The position numbers were made by a program, and so were the translations under genes. Positions 6,492 through 14,511 of a stretch of DNA of 14,511 nucleotides are shown here, piece after piece. This DNA comes from Nitriliruptoraceae bacterium (GTDB lineage: Bacteria; Actinomycetota; Nitriliruptoria; Nitriliruptorales; Nitriliruptoraceae). The DNA lies in assembly GCA_007125475.1 (NCBI GenBank), contig SLDB01000369.1:1-14511 (forward strand). The letters run 5' to 3'. Within the stretch, counting starts at the first letter, position 1. Every line of letters begins with the position of its first letter. The notes below the pieces were generated by a model. That model was given only the letters and a program-made list of their open reading frames with translations, did not search any database and was not told the DNA's origin.

Positions 6492-7779
6492 CCGTGACGG
6501 CTGCCCCGAGACGCTCGATGTCGGCGCCCAGGCTGCGCAGGCGGGGCACCAGGTGCGCGTACCCCCGGTCGATGTGGTGCACGTCACGCACGATCGTCTC
6601 ACCCTCGGCGACGAGCCCCGCCATCACCCCGGCCGCACCCGCGCGGACATCCAGGCCGCTGAGCGTGGTGCCGTGCAACCGCGTCGGTCCGTAGATCACC
6701 GCGTGGTGACCGGTGATCTCGATCTCGGCGCCCATCCGGCGGAGTTCGTCGACGAACGAGAACCGGGACTCGAACACGTTCTCGGTGCACCGCGCGTCCC
6801 CGACCGCCTGGGAGAGGAGGACCATCATCTGCGGTTGCAGGTCCGTGGGGAACCCCGGATAGGGCAGGGTGACGACGTCCACGGCGGTGAGCCCGTCGGC
6901 TCGGACACGCAGCGCGTCCTCGTGTTCATCGATCACGACCCCGGCGGCGCGCAGCTTCATCAACGGCAACGTGAGCTCGCCCGGCCGGACGTTGGAGATC
7001 ACCAGGTCCCCGCCGGTGACCGCTGCGGCCATCGCGTACGTGCCGGCCTCGATCCGATCCGGGCAGGTCCGCCACCGCACCCCGCGCAACTGGTGCACCC
7101 CGTCGATCTCGAGGGTGGGCGAGCCGATCCCGTGCACGCGCGCACCCATCGCGATGAGCATCCGTGCGAGGTCCTGGATCTCCGGCTCACGGGCGGCGTT
7201 GTCGATCACGGTCTCGCCGTCGGCGAGCACCCCCGCCATCAGCAGGTTCTCGGTGGCGCCCACCGACGGGAAGTCGAGGGTTATCCGGGCGCCGTTGAGG
7301 CGGCCCGACGGGGCCTGAACGGTGACCTCCTCGTCGCTGGCCACCACCTGGGCGCCCATCGCCTCGAGCCCGCGCAGGTGCATGTCGATCGCCCGGGCAC
7401 CGATGCGGTCACCGCCGGGCAGTGCCAGACGGGCACGGCCGAGGCGTCCGGCGAGCGGCCCCAGGCACGCGATCGAGGCCCGGATCCGGCTCACGGCGTC
7501 GGCCGGGGCGTGCGCGCTCGGGCTCGTCGCCTGCAACCGGCACCGGCCTTCCTCGAGGTCGAGCTCGACCTGCACCCCGAGGCCGGTGAGCACGTCGGCC
7601 ATCACGGGGACGTCGGCGATCGCCGGCACGGACGTCAGCTCCACCGGCTCGGCGGTGAGCAACGACGCCGCCATCAGCTTCAGCGCCGAGTTCTTCGCGC
7701 CGGAGAGCGTCACGGTGCCGTGCAGCGCGTTGCCTCCGCGCACGCGGAAGACGTCGGTCGAGGCGGTCGGATCGAGCAT
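6484..7779 (-). CDS. murA: UDP-N-acetylglucosamine 1-carboxyvinyltransferase MurA (Asp variant at the fosfomycin site)
   Basis: MurA transfers enolpyruvate from PEP to UDP-GlcNAc, the first committed step of peptidoglycan precursor synthesis in the cytosol. The 431 residues compare with 419 in E. coli. SGAKNSALK holds Lys29/Asn30 of the active site, GFPTD has the conserved base Asp, and VRAGAAGVMAGL keeps the Arg of the substrate-closing loop. The position equivalent to E. coli Cys115 is Asp124 (LPGGDRIGAR; codon at 7408-7410). The Cys-to-Asp change is known in Mycobacterium tuberculosis and Chlamydia MurA and makes the enzyme insensitive to fosfomycin. The ATG at 7779 precedes the usual FRVRGG start of the family but has no clear ribosome site. 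The gene overlaps the next gene by 8 bp and follows the atp operon by 85 bp. Confidence 0.96.
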   Translation of the reverse strand: MLDPTASTDVFRVRGGNALHGTVTLSGAKNSALKLMAASLLTAEPVELTSVPAIADVPVMADVLTGLGVQVELDLEEGRCRLQATSPSAHAPADAVSRIRASIACLGPLAGRLGRARLALPGGDRIGARAIDMHLRGLEAMGAQVVASDEEVTVQAPSGRLNGARITLDFPSVGATENLLMAGVLADGETVIDNAAREPEIQDLARMLIAMGARVHGIGSPTLEIDGVHQLRGVRWRTCPDRIEAGTYAMAAAVTGGDLVISNVRPGELTLPLMKLRAAGVVIDEHEDALRVRADGLTAVDVVTLPYPGFPTDLQPQMMVLLSQAVGDARCTENVFESRFSFVDELRRMGAEIEITGHHAVIYGPTRLHGTTLSGLDVRAGAAGVMAGLVAEGETIVRDVHHIDRGYAHLVPRLRSLGADIERLGAAVTDA

Positions 7780-7809
7780 CGCACGAGCGTAGCCACGCGC
7801 ACGTCGACC

Positions 7810-7838
7810 GCGGCCCGGTGGGCTGACCGACCGGCCGC
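7810..7838 (-). other. GC-rich stem-loop between atpC and murA, possible terminator or attenuator
   Basis: Read on the minus strand, GCGGCCGGT (7838-7830) can pair with ACCGGGCCGC (7819-7810) as nine base pairs with one bulged base and a 10-nt loop. There is no following U tract, so an intrinsic terminator is not proven. The 5' arm is present a second time in the upstream repeat copy (7860-7852), so two alternative pairings exist. Confidence 0.35.
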
Positions 7839-7860
7839 TGTGGGCTGACCGACCGGCCGC
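7818..7860. repeat. 21-bp perfect tandem direct repeat, period 22, in the atpC-murA gap
   Basis: The unit occupies 7818-7838 and 7840-7860 with one base between copies. Its core is TGGGCTGACCGACCGGCCGC. It fills about half of the 85-bp gap between the atpC stop and the murA start and ends 4 bp short of the atpC stop codon. It may be a slippage duplication or a paired regulator site. Confidence 0.9.
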
Positions 7861-7864
7861 GCGG

Positions 7865-8289
7865 CTACCGGCGCTGTACGGCCTCTGTGGCCTGGCGTGC
7901 CACCTCGAGACGCAACAGCTGCTTGCGCAGCGAGGCGGTGAGCACCGCGCTCTTCGCGTCGCTGCGGGTGAGCCGTTCCTCGAGCTCGTGGCGACGGGCC
8001 TCGGCCCGGGCGACGTCCACGTCCGAGGCAAGTTCTGCGATGTCGGCGAGCACGATCACCTTGCCGTCCTCGCCCACGAACAGCACCCCGCGATGGACGG
8101 CGACGACCTCGGTGCCGCCGTCCTCGGCGACGAGCTTCACCGCCCCGATGTCCAACGCCACGAGGGCCGGCTGGTGGCCGGGGAGGATCCCGATCTCACC
8201 GTCGACCCCACGGGCGTAGAGCTCGCGGATCTCCCCGGAGTACACGTGGTCCTCGGCCGAGACCACCTCGACGGACATCAGGGCCGCCA

Positions 8290-8290
<1 letters not shown>
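7865..8290 (-). CDS. atpC: ATP synthase F1 subunit epsilon
   Basis: This 141-residue protein is the epsilon subunit of the F1 central stalk, which links gamma to the c-ring and can restrain ATP hydrolysis. The N-terminal beta-sandwich is recognisable from SAEDHVYSGEI, GEIGILPGHQPALVAL and HRGVLFV. The C-terminal helical hairpin is charged and starts at about residue 90 (DVARAEARRHELEERL). The ATG at 8290 forms a TGATG junction with the atpD stop, implying coupled translation. An ATG four codons later (8278) is an equally plausible start for the protein itself. It is the last gene of the atp operon and is followed by the tandem repeat and murA. Confidence 0.95.
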
Positions 8291-9708
<1,418 letters not shown>

Positions 9709-9732
9709 CCTGGTGTCCTTTGGTTCGGGCGG

Positions 9733-9751
9733 GCCGGCGTCGGGCGCCGGC
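9733..9751 (-). other. Perfect 7-bp stem-loop in the atpG-atpD gap
   Basis: On the minus strand GCCGGCG, a 5-nt loop (CCCGA), and CGCCGGC form a perfect hairpin midway in the 81-nt gap, about 24 nt before the atpD start. With no U tract it is more likely an mRNA stability, processing or translation-modulating element than a terminator. Differential expression of atpD from the same transcript would be a natural use, but this is inference. Confidence 0.4.
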
Positions 9752-9789
9752 GGTGCTGCGATGGGCGTGCAGGGTGCGGGGTATCCGGG

Positions 9790-10668
9790 TCAGGAGCCGA
9801 GCGCCTCGGCCCCCCCGACGATCTCGGTGATCTCGGTGGTGATCTGTTCCTGTCGCGCGGCGTTCATGATCCGCGAGAGGTTGTCGGCGACCTCCTTGGC
9901 GTTGTCCGTCGCCGACTTCATCGCCCGCTGGCGGGCGGCGTGCTCGGATGCGGAGGACTCCAGCAGGCTGTGGAACACCTTCGCCTCGACGTACCGCGGG
10001 ATGAGGCGGTCGAGCAACTCGGCCTGGGACGGCTCGAAGAGGAACTCCGGGGAGATCTCCTCACCGCCACCGAACTCCTCGGGTTTCACCGGGAGGAGCT
10101 CCATCCGGACCGGCACCTGGGTGAGCGAACTCTTGAAGTCGGTGTAGACCAGCCACACCCGGTCGAGTTCCTCATCGGCGTACCGCTCCATGACCTGCTC
10201 GGCGACGATCGAGGCCGCATCGACGGTCGGTGAGTCCGAGACGCCTTCCCAGACATCACGAGGACGACGACCGCGGTAGGCGAAGTAGCCGGCGCCCTTC
10301 GCCCCGATCACGTAGAGGTCGACGCTGCGGCCGGCGGACTCCTCGTCGCGGATGGTGCGTTCAGCGACCTTCAGGACGTTGGCGTTGTAGGCACCGGCCA
10401 GGCCGCGGTCCGAGGTGTTCACGATGACGGCGACGCTTGCCGGTTCACGGACCGTGAGCAGGGGGTGGTTACGCACCTCGTTGGAGACCGCGAGCCCCTT
10501 GATCACCTCGTGGATCTGCTCGGCGTACGGACGGGCGGCACGCACACGTGCCTGCGCACGCATGATCCGCGAGGCGGCGATCATCTCCATCGCACGCGTG
10601 ATCTTCTGCGTGCTCTGGACGGAGCGGATCCTCCGCTTCAGCTGCCGAATCTGGCCACTGCCTGCCAC
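9790..10668 (-). CDS. atpG: ATP synthase F1 subunit gamma
   Basis: This 292-residue protein is the rotating central shaft of F1. The N-terminal helix KRRIRSVQSTQKITRAMEMI and the C-terminal helix MKSATDNAKEVADNLSRIMN, which form the coiled coil inside the alpha/beta hexamer, are both clear. The Rossmann-like middle domain includes VNTSDRGLAGAYN. The start is a GTG at 10668, fixed by an AGGAGG with 5-nt spacing. It lies 52 nt after atpA and 81 nt before atpD. Confidence 0.97.
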   Translation of the reverse strand: MAGSGQIRQLKRRIRSVQSTQKITRAMEMIAASRIMRAQARVRAARPYAEQIHEVIKGLAVSNEVRNHPLLTVREPASVAVIVNTSDRGLAGAYNANVLKVAERTIRDEESAGRSVDLYVIGAKGAGYFAYRGRRPRDVWEGVSDSPTVDAASIVAEQVMERYADEELDRVWLVYTDFKSSLTQVPVRMELLPVKPEEFGGGEEISPEFLFEPSQAELLDRLIPRYVEAKVFHSLLESSASEHAARQRAMKSATDNAKEVADNLSRIMNAARQEQITTEITEIVGGAEALGS

Positions 10669-10673
10669 CTGGT

Positions 10674-10679
10674 CCTCCT
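10674..10679 (-). promoter_or_regulatory. Ribosome binding site for the GTG start of atpG
   Basis: A full AGGAGG on the minus strand lies 5 nt before the GTG at 10668. It decides in favour of the GTG, since the first family-typical residues (QIRQLKRRI) follow directly and no ATG is available at this position. Confidence 0.75.
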
Positions 10680-10720
10680 CGCCGGGCCGTACCGGGCCTG
10701 GCCGACCTCACCCGTTGGCG

Positions 10721-12331
<1,611 letters not shown>

Positions 12332-12388
12332 CTGGGTTCTTCCTCGTGGTCGAGCGTGGGGGCGCGTTCAGCGCCGGGAACGGTCGGG

Positions 12389-12922
12389 TCAGGCGCCGAT
12401 GCGGGTGCGCAGCTCCGTGAGTCGCTTGAGCAGTGACCCGTCGATGACGGTGTCACCGATACGGGCCCGCACGCCACCGACCACCTCGGGGTCGACGGTG
12501 ATCTTCATGTCCAGGCGGCGACCGGTGACGCGCTCGAGCGCCGTCTTCAACGCCGCCCGGCGGTCGTCGTCGAGCTCGACGGCGACCGTGACCTCGGCGA
12601 GCTCCTCGTCGCGGGAGCTCGCCGCACGGCGTGCCACCTCGTGGGCGATCGCGCCGATGTCGCCGGCGCGCCCGGCGGCGATCACCATCGCCAGGCCCGC
12701 ACGGGTCGCGGGATGCGCGCCGGAGAGCACGTCGGACTCGACGAACAGCAGGCGCTGACCGAGCGGCAGGCGGATGTCACCGAGCTTCTCGCGCAGCTCG
12801 TCGGAGCCGTCGACGGCCCGTGCGACGGCGAGGAGCTCGTCCTCGACGGTGTCGAGGGCGCCCTCGGCCGTGGCGAGCTCGACGACGGCCTTCGCGTAGC
12901 CCAACGTGGTTTCGGTGGTCAT
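12389..12922 (-). CDS. atpH: ATP synthase F1 subunit delta
   Basis: This 177-residue stator subunit joins the top of F1 to the b-subunit stalk. The N-terminal helical domain starts with LGYAKAVVELA, and the C-terminal signature DPEVVGGVRARIGDTVIDGS is clear. The start ATG at 12922 is preceded by AAAGG, which overlaps the TAA stop of atpF; the gap is only 9 nt. Unlike mycobacterial delta there is no fused b-like N-terminal extension. Confidence 0.95.
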   Translation of the reverse strand: MTTETTLGYAKAVVELATAEGALDTVEDELLAVARAVDGSDELREKLGDIRLPLGQRLLFVESDVLSGAHPATRAGLAMVIAAGRAGDIGAIAHEVARRAASSRDEELAEVTVAVELDDDRRAALKTALERVTGRRLDMKITVDPEVVGGVRARIGDTVIDGSLLKRLTELRTRIGA

Positions 12923-12931
12923 GACCGGCCT

Positions 12932-13462
12932 TTAGTTCTGGCTGGAGAGTCGCTGGATGTACTCGTCGACGAGGCCCTCGTGCGTCGACCGGTCCAGCTC
13001 ACGCTCGACGATCTTGGAGGCGAGCTGCACGGAGATCTCCCCGACCTGGGAGCGCAGCTCCTGGACGACGCGGTCACGCTCGGCCGACACTTCGGCCTGG
13101 GCGCGCTCGAGGATCTGGGCGGCCTCGGCCTCGGCCCGGGTCCGTGCCTCGGCCCGGACCTGGTCAGCGGTGGCCTTGGCCTCTTCGATGATGCGGTTGG
13201 CCTCGCCCCGGGCGTCGTCGAGGCTCTCCTCGAAGCGCCGCTTGGCGGCCTCGGACTCCTCGAGCTTACGGTCGGCCTCCTCCATCTTCCCCTGGATCGC
13301 GGCGGACCGCTCCTGAAGCACCTCGTTCAGCTTCGGGAAGACGAGCTTCATCATCACGCCCATGAGGAGCAGGAACGCGACGAGGCCCCAGATCAGCTCG
13401 GACTCGTCCGGGAAGAGCTCGATGCCCTCCGTCTCGACGGCCAGGATCGTGGTGAGCAGCAT
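12932..13462 (-). CDS. atpF: ATP synthase Fo subunit b
   Basis: This 176-residue protein is the peripheral stalk. One membrane helix at about residues 22-42 (LIWGLVAFLLLMGVMMKLVF) is followed by a long charged helix (residues 45-160) rich in Glu, Ala, Arg and Lys that forms the dimeric stalk. A single b gene is present, so a homodimer is expected. AGGGA precedes the ATG. It lies 30 nt after atpE and 9 nt before atpH. Confidence 0.95.
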   Translation of the reverse strand: MLLTTILAVETEGIELFPDESELIWGLVAFLLLMGVMMKLVFPKLNEVLQERSAAIQGKMEEADRKLEESEAAKRRFEESLDDARGEANRIIEEAKATADQVRAEARTRAEAEAAQILERAQAEVSAERDRVVQELRSQVGEISVQLASKIVERELDRSTHEGLVDEYIQRLSSQN

Positions 13463-13492
13463 GGTGGTCCCTCGCTGTCTGGCGGTCGGGTG

Positions 13493-13696
13493 TCAGATGG
13501 CGAACGCGAGGACGAAGCCGAGGAGCGCGAGCGCCTCGACCACGGCGATACCGATGAACATGGTCGTGCGGATCATGCCCGCGGCCTCGGGCTGGCGGGC
13601 CACCGACTCCAGGGCCTTGCCGATGAGCAGACCCAGGCCGACGCCGGGGCCCAGCGTGGCGAGCCCGTAGCCGAGGACGTTGAGGGAGCCTTCCAT
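13493..13696 (-). CDS. atpE: ATP synthase Fo subunit c (proteolipid)
   Basis: This 67-residue hairpin of two membrane helices forms the rotor ring. Helix 1 has the glycine-rich GPGVGLGLLIG, the polar loop is ARQPE (residues 34-38), and helix 2 carries the ion-binding Glu54 in IAVVEALALLG. The Gln in helix 1 and the Ser/Thr after the glutamate that mark sodium-binding rings are absent, so proton coupling is expected. The ATG at 13696 has a strong AGGAGG with 7-nt spacing (13704-13709), in keeping with the high copy number of c. It lies 81 nt after atpB. Confidence 0.96.
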   Translation of the reverse strand: MEGSLNVLGYGLATLGPGVGLGLLIGKALESVARQPEAAGMIRTTMFIGIAVVEALALLGFVLAFAI

Positions 13697-13753
13697 GGTG
13701 TTTCCTCCTGGTTGCGGCGCCGTTGGGCTCCGCGTTGTTCGGTCAGAGACGAT

Positions 13754-13766
13754 CCGCGGGGCGCGG
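13754..13766 (-). other. Short GC hairpin in the atpB-atpE gap
   Basis: CCGCG, a 3-nt loop, and CGCGG form a perfect 5-bp stem shortly after the atpB stop. It is small and may be chance in GC-rich DNA; a role in boosting or protecting the atpE message is possible. Confidence 0.2.
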
Positions 13767-13777
13767 GGGGTTGCGGG

Positions 13778-14511
13778 TCAGTGCGCTTCCATCGACGAGC
13801 TGATGTAGACGGCGGTGAGCATGGTGAAGATGTAGGCCTGCAGGCCGATGATGAACAGCTCGAAGCCGAACACCAGCGGGGAGGCGATGAGCGCCGAGAC
13901 ACCCAGCAGCCACCCGGTCGGGAAGGACGGCAGGAACACGTGGATCGTCACGAGGGTGATGACGATGAGGATGTGACCGGCGACCATGTTCGCGAACAAC
14001 CGCACCATGAGGGTGAACGGCCGCAGCAGCAGGTTCGACACCAGCTCGATCGGCGTGAGCACGATGTAGAGCACCTTGGGCACCCCGGGGGGGAACGCCA
14101 GCCCGCCGAAGTAGCCGGCGAAGCCCTGCTCCTTGATCCCCACGCCGATGAACACCACCCACGCGATCACCGCCAGGAACAGCGGCCAGGCGATCCTCGA
14201 CGTCGGCGGCAGCATCAGGAACGGCGTGATCTTGGCGACGTTGAGGACGAAGATCCCCACGAAGAACGTCGTGAGCAGCGGCACGAACTTCAGGCCCTTC
14301 GGGCCGATGATGTCCAACGCGATCTGACGATTGAAGTCGATGATCATCTCCAGCAGCGCCTGGAGCTTGCCCGGCACGACCTTGGGGTGCCGCAGGCCGA
14401 AGAAGAACAGCGAACCGACGAGGAGGGTCATGAACCACGCGATCAGGATCGTGCGGTTGATCGAGAGGTCGAGCCCGAACAGGCTGAACTCCCAGATCGC
14501 CGGGAACGCGA
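13778..14511 (-). CDS. atpB: ATP synthase Fo subunit a, 5'-truncated by the window edge
   Basis: 243 codons are visible to the TGA at 13778-13780; the frame stays open from the internal ATG at 14431 through the right edge with AFPAIWEFSLFGLDLSINRT, which is typical near the N terminus of subunit a. The gene therefore starts outside. Several hydrophobic helices are visible. The essential arginine of the proton half-channels is in RPFTLMVRLFANMVAGH (codon at 14000-14002). The C-terminal helix FIIGLQAYIFTMLTAVYI is conserved. It is the first visible gene of the operon; whether atpI or a similar small gene precedes it cannot be seen. Confidence 0.96.
   Translation of the reverse strand, partial: AFPAIWEFSLFGLDLSINRTILIAWFMTLLVGSLFFFGLRHPKVVPGKLQALLEMIIDFNRQIALDIIGPKGLKFVPLLTTFFVGIFVLNVAKITPFLMLPPTSRIAWPLFLAVIAWVVFIGVGIKEQGFAGYFGGLAFPPGVPKVLYIVLTPIELVSNLLLRPFTLMVRLFANMVAGHILIVITLVTIHVFLPSFPTGWLLGVSALIASPLVFGFELFIIGLQAYIFTMLTAVYISSSMEAH

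Noticed and set aside
5016..6497. A 493-codon open frame on the plus strand opposite the SpoIID-domain gene
   Set aside because: Its translation is low-complexity Arg/Gly/Asp/Val-rich with no recognisable motif, and the opposite strand encodes a clear conserved protein. Long antisense frames are expected at this GC content.
6181..7848. A 555-codon plus-strand open frame opposite murA
   Set aside because: Same reasoning: composition is a mirror of the murA codon bias, with His/Arg/Gly-rich sequence and no domain.

Overview
The window is GC-rich bacterial DNA (very high GC at third codon positions, GTG starts, tight gene packing) that reads as a chromosome segment of a high-GC Actinomycetota. 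The gene content (F-type ATP synthase operon, then murA, then a SpoIID/LytB-domain protein) and divergence of several proteins from mycobacterial homologues suggest a deep lineage such as Acidimicrobiia or Nitriliruptoria. That placement is inference; no rRNA or other marker is present. I see no mobile element, CRISPR array, tRNA or prophage.

Left end (1-1384): the last 59 codons of a plus-strand PLP-dependent lyase, probably of the diaminopropionate ammonia-lyase family. Its stop overlaps by 11 bp the 3' end of a convergent, membrane-anchored alpha/beta hydrolase. A 170-bp divergent gap follows, then a small plus-strand gene encoding a 58-residue Cys/His-containing protein. Its 3' end carries a 15-bp tandem duplication that includes the stop codon.

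Middle (1385-7779, minus strand, transcribed right to left): murA, SpoIID/LytB-domain protein, CPBP-family membrane protease, class III aminotransferase and alanine dehydrogenase. The first two junctions overlap (8 bp, then 4 bp GTGA) and the third gap is 13 bp, which indicates a co-transcribed and probably translationally coupled group. MurA carries Asp in place of the fosfomycin-target Cys. The aminotransferase and alanine dehydrogenase make a plausible alanine/pyruvate-coupled deamination module.

Right end (7865-14511, minus strand): the F1Fo ATP synthase operon in canonical order atpB-E-F-H-A-G-D-C, with atpB cut at its 5' end by the window edge. The operon promoter therefore lies outside the window. 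An 85-bp gap with a 21-bp tandem repeat separates atpC from murA. The order atp operon, murA, spoIID resembles the arrangement known in Bacillus, which is the most interesting large-scale feature here.

Most of the window is conserved housekeeping sequence. I found no convincing undescribed multi-gene system; the findings are point observations of modest to moderate interest.
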